Positions 6,630 to 14,094 are shown, counted from the first letter of the stretch. The stretch: 14,197 nt of DNA from JACDAN01 sp035776735 (GCA_035776735.1 DASSSO010000199.1:1-14197); one strand, 5' to 3'. Translations and numbers: made by a program. The notes: generated by a model not told the origin, from the letters alone.

Positions 6630-8095
6630 GCGGCGACCTCCGGAGAGGGCTCCTCTGTCTTCCAGCTCGGCTTGCGGAGCAAGAGAAAGAGCAACGGAAC
6701 GATGAGGCCGAGTAGGAGCACGCCGCCACCGACGAAGAAGAGGTACCCGCTCGTGCTCAGAGTGCCGAGCTGCGAGGGCGGGACGAAGCCGATCGCCACG
6801 GCCGCGAGGGAGGAAAGGAAGCCCATGACGCAGAGCAGCGTCAGGGCCGGCGCGCGGTAGCCGCGGGGATGGTCGGGCTGCCGTTTCCGCAGGTTGTACG
6901 CGGCGACGAACATCGACAGGTACATGAGGAGATAGACCGACGTCGTGATCGTCATGAAGATCCAGTAGGCGTTCGAGACCGCCGGAACGAACGCGAAGAG
7001 GAGCGCGAGAATCGTCGTCAGGATCCCCTGCGCAACGAGGATGTTCTGCTGCACGCCCGCCTCGTTCGTCCGCTGGAACCACGGCGGCATGTAGCCGCCT
7101 TCCCGGGCGACGAGCAACAGGCTCTTCGACGGCCCGGCCAGCCAGGTGAGGAAGCCGGCCAGCGAGGCAGACACGATCGCGAGCCCGATGATCGGCGTCA
7201 GCCACTGGATGCCGAAGAAGGAGAGCACCGCGTCGAAGGCCTGCATGATCCCCGCCGTCAGGCTCACGTCCTGGGCCGGAACGACCCAGCTGATCGCCAG
7301 CGGCGGCAGGATCAGGATGAGCAGGACGAGCACGGTGGCGAGGAGCATCACCCGCGGAAATTGACTCTTCGGCTCGCGGAGCCGGTTAACGTGTACGGCG
7401 TTCATCTCCATGCCCGAGTAGGCGCCGAAGTTCGAGACGATCAAGACGATGCTCGCGATCCCTGTCCAGGCCGGGAAGATGTGCTCGGAGTCCATCGGCG
7501 CCGCGGATCCATTCCCCTGGGCCAGGTAGATGATTCCGAGAGTGACGAGCAGCACGCCCGGGATGAGGGTGCCGATCAGCACGCCGCTCGAGGCGAGCTT
7601 GGCGATCACCCCGATGCCGCCGCGCAGCGACACCATCACACCAAGCCAGTAGACGGTGATGATCACGATCGCGGTCCAGACGCCGCTCGACGCCAGGTCC
7701 GGGGCGATCACGTAGGCGAGCGTCGCGGCCACGAACGACAGGAGCGACGGGTAGTAGAAGAGCGTCATCGCGTACTGGTGCCAGGCTGCGGTGAATCCCA
7801 TCCGGGGCGAGATGCCCTCGGTCACCCAGCGGTAGATCCCGCCCGACCAGCCGGAGGCGAGCTCGGCCGACACGAGCGCCGTCGGGATCAGGAAGACGAT
7901 CGCCGGCAGCACGTAGAGGAACACGCAGGCGAGGCCGTAGACGGCCATCGTCGGCGCCGGCCGCAGGCTGGCCACCGACGAGACCGTCATCAGCGCCAGC
8001 GCCGTCCACGCGATGAAAGCCGGGCCCGCGACGGAGGCGCGGGCGGCGGCCGCGACCGGGGGCCTGCCCTCGGCGGCGGCGTCGGCGGTCGACAC
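6626..8095 (-). CDS. GadC/YhfM-like APC amino acid antiporter or permease (first gene of operon 2)
   Basis: A membrane protein of about 489 residues from the glutamate:GABA-antiporter-like branch of the APC superfamily. TM1 contains the broken-helix region ALMTVSSVASLRP, followed by FLIPTALVSAELASGW and the GGIYRWV segment typical of this group. The TM6/TM7 loop reads GMEMNAVHVNRLREPKSQFPR, a hallmark shared with GadC relatives. Twelve helices are expected, with a hydrophilic tail that ends in an acidic SWKTEEPSPEVAA. The start is uncertain. GTG 8095 gives a normal-length cytoplasmic N-terminus and has GGGG eight bases before it. TTG 8140 would add 15 residues but has no visible ribosome site. 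The stop overlaps the start of the small membrane-protein gene (GTGA). It probably exchanges amino acids released by the downstream dipeptidases; the substrate is not determinable here. It differs clearly from the second permease at 2420-3724. Confidence 0.92.
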   Translation of the reverse strand: MSTADAAAEGRPPVAAAARASVAGPAFIAWTALALMTVSSVASLRPAPTMAVYGLACVFLYVLPAIVFLIPTALVSAELASGWSGGIYRWVTEGISPRMGFTAAWHQYAMTLFYYPSLLSFVAATLAYVIAPDLASSGVWTAIVIITVYWLGVMVSLRGGIGVIAKLASSGVLIGTLIPGVLLVTLGIIYLAQGNGSAAPMDSEHIFPAWTGIASIVLIVSNFGAYSGMEMNAVHVNRLREPKSQFPRVMLLATVLVLLILILPPLAISWVVPAQDVSLTAGIMQAFDAVLSFFGIQWLTPIIGLAIVSASLAGFLTWLAGPSKSLLLVAREGGYMPPWFQRTNEAGVQQNILVAQGILTTILALLFAFVPAVSNAYWIFMTITTSVYLLMYLSMFVAAYNLRKRQPDHPRGYRAPALTLLCVMGFLSSLAAVAIGFVPPSQLGTLSTSGYLFFVGGGVLLLGLIVPLLFLLLRKPSWKTEEPSPEVAA

Positions 8096-8155
8096 TAGCG
8101 CGGCCCCGTCGAAGGGATTCCCGTCAGCGCCACGTCGCAAGAACTATTGCACCGA

Positions 8156-8170
8156 GATGCCTGAGGCATC
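8156..8170. promoter_or_regulatory. Short palindrome upstream of operon 2 (possible operator)
   Basis: GATGCC-TGA-GGCATC is a perfect 6+6 inverted repeat with a 3-base centre, lying in the non-coding stretch 8096-8212 between the PLD gene and the permease gene. A further GATGGCAT half-like copy follows at about 8176-8183. No run of T follows on the minus strand, so an intrinsic terminator is unlikely. The position 61 to 75 bases upstream of the GTG start (16-30 upstream of the alternative TTG) suits a repressor operator. No clear -35/-10 pair is visible; TGCAATAGT on the minus strand at about 8143-8151 is the nearest -10-like sequence. Confidence 0.3.
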
Positions 8171-8212
8171 ACCCGGATGGCATGAAAGGCGACCCCATTC
8201 GCACCGCGGGCA

Positions 8213-9430
8213 TCAGAGGAGCGGCGAGAGGCCGGCGAACGCGGTCGCCTTCGCCCGATCCTTCATCCCGTCGACAGCCCGGCCGGGAGAGGACGCCGCT
8301 TCGGCCGGTGTGGCGAGCCGCTCCTCGAACTGCCTCGCAACCGCCGTCGAACGAACTAGGAGGTCGATCTCGAAGAAGCGCTTCAGGCTCCAGGCCTCGA
8401 GGTTGCAGGTGCCGGCCAGCAGCTCCTCGCCGTCGCGCACGAACGCTTTCGCGTGCAGCATCGTCGGGTACTCGAGAATGCGGACGCCGGCGTCCAGCAG
8501 CTTCGCGTGGTGGAAGCGTTGGGCGGCTGCGCACGCCCAGTTGTTCGCGTTCGCGGGGACGAAGAGGCGGACGCGGACGCCGCGGCGCGCGGCCTGCTCG
8601 ATGCGCCGGATCATCCCGCGGTCGGTGACGTACGGGTTGACGACGTCCAGCGTCTCGCACGACCCGTCGAGCAGGTGAGCGATCGCGTCGGTGATCGGCC
8701 GGTAGCGGCCGGGCGCGTTGTGCAGCACCACGGCAGGCACGGCGCCGGGGCTGAGCTCGGGGAAGAGCGCGTCGATCTCCGCGGTCGGCACGGCACCGCC
8801 GAGCCAGCGGAAGCTGGCGAGGAAGATGAGCTGCAGCTGCGCGACGACCGGCCCCTCGGCCCGCAGGAACAGGTCGTGGAAGCGGCCGTCATGGAAGTGG
8901 TCCTCGATGCCGGCGCCGCCGATCCAGCCGATCCGCCCGTCCACGATCACGACCTTTCGGTGGTCGATGTGGCCGAGCCCGCCGAGGTTCCAACGCGTCG
9001 CCCCGCCCGAGCCCAGCGTCCCGGCCTGCGTGCGCGGCTTCGTCGCCCGGACGACGCACACCTCGATGCCGGCCGCGGTGAGCCGCTCGTAGAGCGCGCG
9101 CGAGTCCTCCTCGGGCTTCGACCCCTGGCGGTCGACCACGAGGCGGACGGGAACACCCGCGGTCGCCTTCTCCACCAGCGCATCGGCGAAGGCGTCGCCG
9201 ATGACGCCGGGCCGGAAGCCGAACTGGTTGATGTGGATCGAGGAGGAGGCCGACTCGATGTCCTCCAGCATCGGCGGGTAGAAGTTCCGTCCCTCGACGT
9301 GCACCTCGACCGACGACGCCCGGCTCTCGGCGAACGCGAGCGCGAGGTCGCCTCGAGCCACCGGGCCTTCGACGAGACGCTGTGCGTGCTCCCGGATCCG
9401 GTCGTCCGGAAGCGGAGCCGGTCTAGGCAC
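8213..9430 (-). CDS. Phospholipase D-like / cardiolipin synthase-like protein with two HKD motifs
   Basis: A 405-residue protein of the PLD superfamily, which transfers or hydrolyses phosphatidyl groups through a phospho-histidine intermediate. Both HxKxxxxD motifs are present: H157-K159-D164 (HRKVVIVD) and H326-K328-D333 (HAKAFVRD). The second is followed by GTCNLEAWS, the usual polar strand. The N-terminal part of each half has the expected strand-helix layout (VEVHVEGRNFYPPML at about 41-55, LDVVNPYV at 261-268). Unlike classical bacterial cardiolipin synthases it has no N-terminal membrane helices, so it would be soluble or peripherally bound. A glycine-rich insert (TLGSGGATRWNLGGLG, 138-153) precedes the first motif. 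The start is GTG 9430, overlapping the end of the amidotransferase gene by 8 bases. It is the last gene of operon 1. Cardiolipin or phosphatidyl-alcohol synthesis, or nuclease activity, are all possible. Confidence 0.92.
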   Translation of the reverse strand: MPRPAPLPDDRIREHAQRLVEGPVARGDLALAFAESRASSVEVHVEGRNFYPPMLEDIESASSSIHINQFGFRPGVIGDAFADALVEKATAGVPVRLVVDRQGSKPEEDSRALYERLTAAGIEVCVVRATKPRTQAGTLGSGGATRWNLGGLGHIDHRKVVIVDGRIGWIGGAGIEDHFHDGRFHDLFLRAEGPVVAQLQLIFLASFRWLGGAVPTAEIDALFPELSPGAVPAVVLHNAPGRYRPITDAIAHLLDGSCETLDVVNPYVTDRGMIRRIEQAARRGVRVRLFVPANANNWACAAAQRFHHAKLLDAGVRILEYPTMLHAKAFVRDGEELLAGTCNLEAWSLKRFFEIDLLVRSTAVARQFEERLATPAEAASSPGRAVDGMKDRAKATAFAGLSPLL

Positions 9431-10259
9431 GGTGCGGGGTGAACGGTCTCAGCTCGTCCTGCCCGGGCTGGACGATTCCGGCGTGCGACTCCGGCACCTC
9501 GTTCCAGGCGCCCTCGAGGTCGCCGAGCGGCTCGGAGACGACGGCGCGCGCCTCGTCCGAGAGCAGCTGCACGTCCTCGATGTCCGGATGCATCCGCTTG
9601 AGGGCCTGCGCGTCGGTGCTGAAGAACAGCGAGCGGGACTGCCGCTCGCTCGAGTAGCGGGCGGCGTAGATCCGTTCCCCGTCCGTGGTCGCGACGGACA
9701 TCTGCAGCGGATGCTCGACGCCGTGCCGCTCGCCCAGGTCCTCGATAAAGCCCGCCATGCGCTCGAGCGCGAGGATCGCATCCTCTTCGAGGCCGAAGGT
9801 GAGCGCGAGGTGGAACAGGAGCTCCGAGTCGGCGGAGCCCTCGATCGAGGGGATCAGGGACGGGTCGATCGCGAGCAGCATGTCCCGCTTCAGCCGCGGG
9901 AACTCGCGCACGAGCCCGTTGTGCATGAACAGCCAGCGGCCGTGGCGGAACGGGTGCGTGTTCGTCTCCTGCACCGCGGTTCCCGTCGAGGCGCGGATGT
10001 GCGCGAAGAAGAGCCGCGACGAGATGTGCTCGGCCAGCTCCTGGAGGTTCCGGTCGTTCCAGGCCGGGTGGATGCTGCGGTACACGGCCGGTTCGTCGCT
10101 CTCGCCGTCGCCGTACCAGCCGATCCCGAACCCGTCGCCGTTCGTCGTCGTGGCGCCCAACTGCGCGTGCAGGCTCTGGTCGATGAGCGAGTGCTTCGGG
10201 CGGAAGACCAGCGCGTCGATGGGGATCGGGTCGCCGTAGTACGCGAGCCAGCGGCACAT
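9423..10259 (-). CDS. Stand-alone class II glutamine amidotransferase (YafJ/EgtC-like)
   Basis: A 278-residue Ntn-type glutaminase domain without an attached synthase. After Met removal C2 would be the N-terminal nucleophile (MCRWLAYYGDPI). Other active-site features are NGDGFGIGWYGDG (40-52), FFAHIRAST (84-92) with the Arg that holds the glutamine carboxylate, THPFRHGRW (101-109) and FMHNGLVREF (111-120), whose Asn-Gly forms the oxyanion hole. The Asp in GSADSELLF is also typical. YafJ and EgtC proteins look like this. EgtC removes gamma-glutamyl groups in ergothioneine synthesis, but no other ergothioneine gene is visible, so no pathway is claimed. The start is ATG 10259, two bases after the ATPase gene stop. 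The frame stays open upstream to 10799 only as shadow sequence inside the ATPase gene. Translation is probably coupled to the genes before and after it. Confidence 0.92.
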   Translation of the reverse strand: MCRWLAYYGDPIPIDALVFRPKHSLIDQSLHAQLGATTTNGDGFGIGWYGDGESDEPAVYRSIHPAWNDRNLQELAEHISSRLFFAHIRASTGTAVQETNTHPFRHGRWLFMHNGLVREFPRLKRDMLLAIDPSLIPSIEGSADSELLFHLALTFGLEEDAILALERMAGFIEDLGERHGVEHPLQMSVATTDGERIYAARYSSERQSRSLFFSTDAQALKRMHPDIEDVQLLSDEARAVVSEPLGDLEGAWNEVPESHAGIVQPGQDELRPFTPHRA

Positions 10260-10261
10260 GG

Positions 10262-13042
10262 CTAGGCCCCCGCGGGCGCGGGGACGACCTCGGCCGGCCC
10301 GCGGCGCCGGTCGTAGAGCTTGGCGAGCTCCACGAGCGCGATGTAGACGATCGGGCCGAGCAGGCAGATCCCCCACTGCGAGCTCGTCAGCGGCACCGTG
10401 TCGAAGATCCGCTCGAGGAAGTCCAGCTCCGTGACGAGGAAGGTCAGCAGCGCCGCCGCGCCGATCAGCTGGACGAAGCGGCGGTTCTCGATCGTGTAGC
10501 GGCGGAAGATCGTCTCCCCCGGCTCCCGAGCTTCGAGCGCGGCCGCGATGTGCAGCAGCGACAGGGTCGTCAGGCCCATGGTCGTGGCGACGGCGAGGTC
10601 GTAGCGCTCCTCGCCCCAGGCGACTGCCGCGAGGGCGAGCGCGGCCATGACCACGCTCGCGGCGCCGAGCCGGATCGCGAGCGCGCGGGAGACGATCGGC
10701 GCGTCCGCATCCCGTGGTGCCCGTCGCATGAGCCCGGGGATCGGCGCGTCGAACCCGAGCCCGATCGCCAGGAGCACGTCGACGGCGAAGTTGATCCACA
10801 GGATCTGGAGGGGCGTGAGCGGCGAGCCGTCCGCGATCCCGAAGAGCCCGGCGCCGACGAAGGTGAGGATGAACCCGCCGAGCATCACGAGCTGCACGCG
10901 CACGTACTTCATGAGGTTGTCGTAGATGCCGCGGCCGGAGTCCACCGCCGCCACGATCGTGGCGAAGTTGTCGTCCGTCAGGATCATGTCGGCGGCTTCC
11001 TTCGTCACCTCCGTGCCGGTGATGCCCATCGCGACGCCGATGTCCGCGCGCTTCAACGCCGGAGCGTCGTTGACGCCGTCGCCGGTCATCGACACCACGT
11101 TCCTCTTGCGCTTCAGCACGTCCACGAGGCGGACCTTGTCCTCGGGAGCCACGCGGGCGACGACGCCGATGTCTTCCACCTGCTCGTCGAGCTCGGCGTC
11201 GCTGAGCGCGGCGAACTCGGTGCCGGAGAGCGCGCGGCCCTCGATCCCCAGCTGGCCGGCGATGGCGGCCGCCGTCGTCACGTGGTCGCCGGTGATCATG
11301 CGGGCGCGGATCCCCGCCTCCCTGCAGCGTGCGATCGCGTCCTTGGCCTCCTTGCGCGGCGGGTCGACGATCCCGACGAGGGCGAGCAGGGTCAGGTCCT
11401 CCACTTCGTCGAGCAGGTTCGCGGCCGGGTCGAACGCGGCCGGGTCGAAGTCGCGAGCGGCCACGGCCAGGACGCGGAGCCCTTCGCCTGCGAGGCGGTC
11501 GTTCTCGGCCAGCACGCGCTCGCGGTGGTTTTCGACGGGAATGGTCGAGCCGTCCGCGTCCCGGATCTTGGTCGAGCGCGCGAGCAGGACGTCGGGCGCG
11601 CCCTTGACGAAGCAGCGGACGACCTTCCGGCCGCCGTCCTCCAGCTCGTGGAAGGTCGCCATGAACTTGTAGTCGGAGTCGAACGGCACCTCGGCGATTC
11701 GCGGGTGGAGGCGCCTCGTCTCGCCGATGTCGATGCCTCCCTTCGCGGCGAGGACGACGAGCGCGGCCTCCGTGGGGTCGCCGACGATCTCGCCGTCGCG
11801 GACGGAGGCGTCGTTCGCGAGCGCCATCGGCATCAGGAACGGGCCGAGCGGGGTGTCCGTGTCGCCCGCGGTGCGCAGGATGTTGCCCTCGACGGAGTAG
11901 CCCTCGCCCTCGATCGAGTAGCGGCGGCCGGCGACGACCAGCTGCCGCGCGGTCATCTGGTTTAGCGTCAGCGTGCCCGTCTTGTCCGAGCAGATCGCGG
12001 ACGTCGAGCCGAGCGTCTCTACCGACCGCAGGCGCTTGACGATCGCGCCCTTGGCGGCGAGCGCCTGCGTCCCGAGCGAGAGCACGGTGGTCACGACCGC
12101 CGGCAGGCCGGTGGGGATCGCGGCGATCGCCAGGCTGATCCCGATCAGGAACAGGTCGTCGAAGTCGTCGCCGCGGACGAGGCCGATGACGACGACCAGC
12201 GCCAGCGCCGCCGCCGCCATGATCGTGAGCAGGACGGTCAGCTGGTCGAGCTGGCGCGTGAGCGGCGTCTTCTCCTGCTGGACCTGGCTCAGCATCCCCG
12301 AGATCTGGCCGACCTCGGTGTCCATGCCCGTCCCGGTGACGACCATCTCGCCCCGGCCGCGGGTCACCGTCGAGTTCATGTAGGCCATGTCGACGCGGTC
12401 GCCGAGCGGAACCTCCCCGCCGGCCACGGGCTCGACCGCCTTTGCGACGGGTGTGCTCTCGCCCGTCAGGGCGGCCTCCTCGATCTCCAGGTTCGCGGCC
12501 ACGAGCAGGCGGCCGTCGGCCGGGACCTTGTCGCCGGCCTCGAAGGACACGACGTCCCCCGGCACCAGCTCCTCCGCCGGGACGTCGACCATCTCGCCGC
12601 CTCGCCTGGCGTGCGCCTCGAGCACGAGCATCTTCTGCAGCGCGGCGACGCTCTCGGCGGCTTTGCCCTCCTGGTTCAGGCCGAGCACCGCGTTGAGGAC
12701 GGTGACGCCGAGGATGACGATGCCCGTGCTGAACTCCTGGAGCGCGACCATGCTGACGACGGCGGCGCCGACGAGGACGAGCTGCATCAGGTCGCGGTAC
12801 TGGCGCAGGAACGCGTGCCAGCCGGGCTCTTTCTCCGCCTCCGCGAGCTTGTTCGGTCCGTACTGCTCGCGTTTACGCTCGACCTCCTCAGGCTCCAGGC
12901 CGCGGGCCGGATCGACGCCCAGCCGCGTGCAGGCCTCGCCCGCGGTCAGGCGGTGCCAGGCGGCTGCCCCTTCGTGCTCGTTGGATCTCGTGTCGGGCTC
13001 GCCGCCGACAACGTCGATCGCCGAGGCCAGGTCGCTCGTCAT
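10262..13042 (-). CDS. P-type cation-transporting ATPase (P2-like, ion specificity unclear)
   Basis: A 926-residue P-type ATPase with the P2 layout: cation-ATPase N-terminal domain (about 27-95), actuator domain with TGES (193-196), phosphorylation Asp353 (SDKTGTLT), nucleotide-domain KGAPD (480-484), TGD (584-586), GDGVNDAP (654-661) and a six-helix C-terminal region. It is not a heavy-metal P1B pump: there is no CPC and no metal-binding N-terminus. The membrane ion site departs from calcium pumps. M4 reads IPTGLP (309-314) rather than IPEGLP. The M5 run LVMLGGFILTFVG (718-730) has no acid or Asn where SERCA has N768/E771. M6 keeps N751 and D755 (WINFAVD). Calcium transport is therefore doubtful, and H+, Na+, K+ or Mg2+ are open. 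The start is ATG 13042, overlapping the ornithine carbamoyltransferase stop as ATGA. It sits in the inner membrane and uses ATP. Confidence 0.95.
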   Translation of the reverse strand: MTSDLASAIDVVGGEPDTRSNEHEGAAAWHRLTAGEACTRLGVDPARGLEPEEVERKREQYGPNKLAEAEKEPGWHAFLRQYRDLMQLVLVGAAVVSMVALQEFSTGIVILGVTVLNAVLGLNQEGKAAESVAALQKMLVLEAHARRGGEMVDVPAEELVPGDVVSFEAGDKVPADGRLLVAANLEIEEAALTGESTPVAKAVEPVAGGEVPLGDRVDMAYMNSTVTRGRGEMVVTGTGMDTEVGQISGMLSQVQQEKTPLTRQLDQLTVLLTIMAAAALALVVVIGLVRGDDFDDLFLIGISLAIAAIPTGLPAVVTTVLSLGTQALAAKGAIVKRLRSVETLGSTSAICSDKTGTLTLNQMTARQLVVAGRRYSIEGEGYSVEGNILRTAGDTDTPLGPFLMPMALANDASVRDGEIVGDPTEAALVVLAAKGGIDIGETRRLHPRIAEVPFDSDYKFMATFHELEDGGRKVVRCFVKGAPDVLLARSTKIRDADGSTIPVENHRERVLAENDRLAGEGLRVLAVAARDFDPAAFDPAANLLDEVEDLTLLALVGIVDPPRKEAKDAIARCREAGIRARMITGDHVTTAAAIAGQLGIEGRALSGTEFAALSDAELDEQVEDIGVVARVAPEDKVRLVDVLKRKRNVVSMTGDGVNDAPALKRADIGVAMGITGTEVTKEAADMILTDDNFATIVAAVDSGRGIYDNLMKYVRVQLVMLGGFILTFVGAGLFGIADGSPLTPLQILWINFAVDVLLAIGLGFDAPIPGLMRRAPRDADAPIVSRALAIRLGAASVVMAALALAAVAWGEERYDLAVATTMGLTTLSLLHIAAALEAREPGETIFRRYTIENRRFVQLIGAAALLTFLVTELDFLERIFDTVPLTSSQWGICLLGPIVYIALVELAKLYDRRRGPAEVVPAPAGA

Positions 13043-14049
13043 CCGGCCGCCAGCGTGGCGACCAGGACCGCCTTGATCGTGTGCATGCGGTTCTCCGCCT
13101 CGTCCCAGACGAGCGACGCCGGCGACTCGAAGACCTCTTCGGTCACCTCGAGCGCCTCGAGCCCGTGCTCCTCGTAGATCTCCTTGCCGACCGACGTCTC
13201 CGTGTTGTGGAACGCCGGCAGGCAGTGCATGAACTTCACGTCCGGGTTGCCGGTCAGCTCCAACGTGCGGGCGTTGACCTGGTAGGGGAGCAGCAGCTCG
13301 ATCCGCTCGGCCCAGACCTCCTTCGGCTCGCCCATCGACACCCAGACGTCGGTGGCGAGCACGTCGCAGCCGCGCACCGCCTCCTCGACGTTCTCCGTGA
13401 GCGTGATCTCCGCGCCCGTCTCGCGGGCGACGGACCGTGCGAGCGCGACGACGTCGTCCGTCGGCCAGAGAGACCTCGGTGCGGCGATGCGGACGCTCAT
13501 GCCGAGCTTCGCGCCTCCGACCAGGTAGGAGTTGGCCATGTTGAACCGCGCGTCGCCGAGGTAGCAGAACGCGACGTCCTCGAGCGGCTTCGGAACGTGC
13601 TCACGGACGGTGAGGAAGTCGGCGAGGATCTGGGTCGGGTGCCATTCGTCGGTGAGCCCGTTGTAGACCGGCACGCCGGCCCACTCGGCCAGTTCCTCCG
13701 CAGTCGTCTGCGCGAACCCGCGGTACTGGATCGCGTCGTACATGCGCCCGAGGACGCGGGCCGTGTCCTTGACCGACTCCTTGCTGCCCATGTGCGACCC
13801 GGAGGGGCCGAGGTACGTCACGTGGGCGCCCTGGTCGTACGCCGCGACCTCGAACGCGCAGCGCGTCCGGGTCGAGTCCTTCTCGAAGATCAGCGCGATC
13901 TCCGTGCCGACGAGCCGCTGCTCCTCTCGCCCCTCGCGCTTCGCGGCCTTCAGCTCCGCCGCGAGATCGAGGAGGTAGGTGAGCTCCTCCGGCGTGAAGT
14001 CGTCGAGCTTGACCAGGTGCCGGCCGCGCAGGTCGGTGGCGGTCCTCAT
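13039..14049 (-). CDS. argF: Ornithine carbamoyltransferase
   Basis: A 336-residue enzyme that joins carbamoyl phosphate and ornithine to give citrulline (arginine synthesis), or runs in reverse in arginine degradation. The carbamoyl-phosphate loop is STRTR (59-63), SHMGSKES (85-92) supplies the neighbouring-subunit contact, and HPTQ (137-140) is intact. The ornithine side has DVWVSMGE (234-241) and HCLPAFH (275-281). The length matches the family. Anabolic ArgF and catabolic ArcB cannot be separated by motifs; no arginine deiminase or carbamate kinase gene is in view. The start is ATG 14049, chosen because AAAGGAG (14057-14063) sits 7 bases upstream. The open frame upstream to 14139 lacks such a site. 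The stop overlaps the ATPase start (ATGA). As first gene of operon 1 it is an odd partner for a cation pump. Confidence 0.96.
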   Translation of the reverse strand: MRTATDLRGRHLVKLDDFTPEELTYLLDLAAELKAAKREGREEQRLVGTEIALIFEKDSTRTRCAFEVAAYDQGAHVTYLGPSGSHMGSKESVKDTARVLGRMYDAIQYRGFAQTTAEELAEWAGVPVYNGLTDEWHPTQILADFLTVREHVPKPLEDVAFCYLGDARFNMANSYLVGGAKLGMSVRIAAPRSLWPTDDVVALARSVARETGAEITLTENVEEAVRGCDVLATDVWVSMGEPKEVWAERIELLLPYQVNARTLELTGNPDVKFMHCLPAFHNTETSVGKEIYEEHGLEALEVTEEVFESPASLVWDEAENRMHTIKAVLVATLAAG

Positions 14050-14056
14050 CGGCGTG

Positions 14057-14063
14057 CTCCTTT
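14057..14063 (-). promoter_or_regulatory. Strong Shine-Dalgarno that fixes the argF start
   Basis: AAAGGAG on the minus strand lies 7 bases before the ATG at 14049. It is the best ribosome site in the window and decides this start over the longer in-frame option at 14139. Every other minus-strand gene except the left-edge one has a weak site and relies on overlap or short spacing. Confidence 0.8.
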
Positions 14064-14085
14064 CGCGTGCGTCGAGGTCGAACAG

Positions 14086-14094
14086 GTCATACCA
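14086..14094 (-). promoter_or_regulatory. Probable extended -10 promoter of operon 1
   Basis: On the minus strand the sequence reads TGG-TATGAC, that is TGn directly before a -10-like TATGAC. This would place the transcription start near 14079, giving a leader of about 30 bases with the AAAGGAG site inside it. No good -35 (TTGACA-like) lies 16-18 bases upstream, which fits extended -10 promoters. The rest of 14095-14197 holds no gene I can support. An open frame ending in TGA at 14136-14138 on the minus strand could be the tail of an upstream gene. Confidence 0.4.

Noticed and set aside
4887..6860. A 657-codon open frame on the plus strand
   Set aside because: It lies antisense to the M20 gene, the small anchored protein and part of the permease. 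Its product is rich in Arg, His, Asp and Val with no domain, as expected for a shadow frame in GC-rich DNA, while the minus strand carries complete catalytic motifs.
6869..8098. A 409-codon plus-strand open frame very rich in Arg, Asp and His
   Set aside because: Antisense shadow of the GadC-like permease; the low-complexity charged composition is an artefact of GC-biased third positions.
8156..8170. Intrinsic terminator for operon 1
   Set aside because: The stem is only 6 base pairs and no T-run follows on the minus strand.
10260..10799. N-terminal extension of the amidotransferase
   Set aside because: Class II amidotransferases need the nucleophilic Cys at position 2, which is given only by the ATG at 10259.
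10550..11965. A 471-codon plus-strand open frame opposite the ATPase
   Set aside because: The ATPase on the minus strand has every family motif across this region; the plus frame has none and a biased composition.
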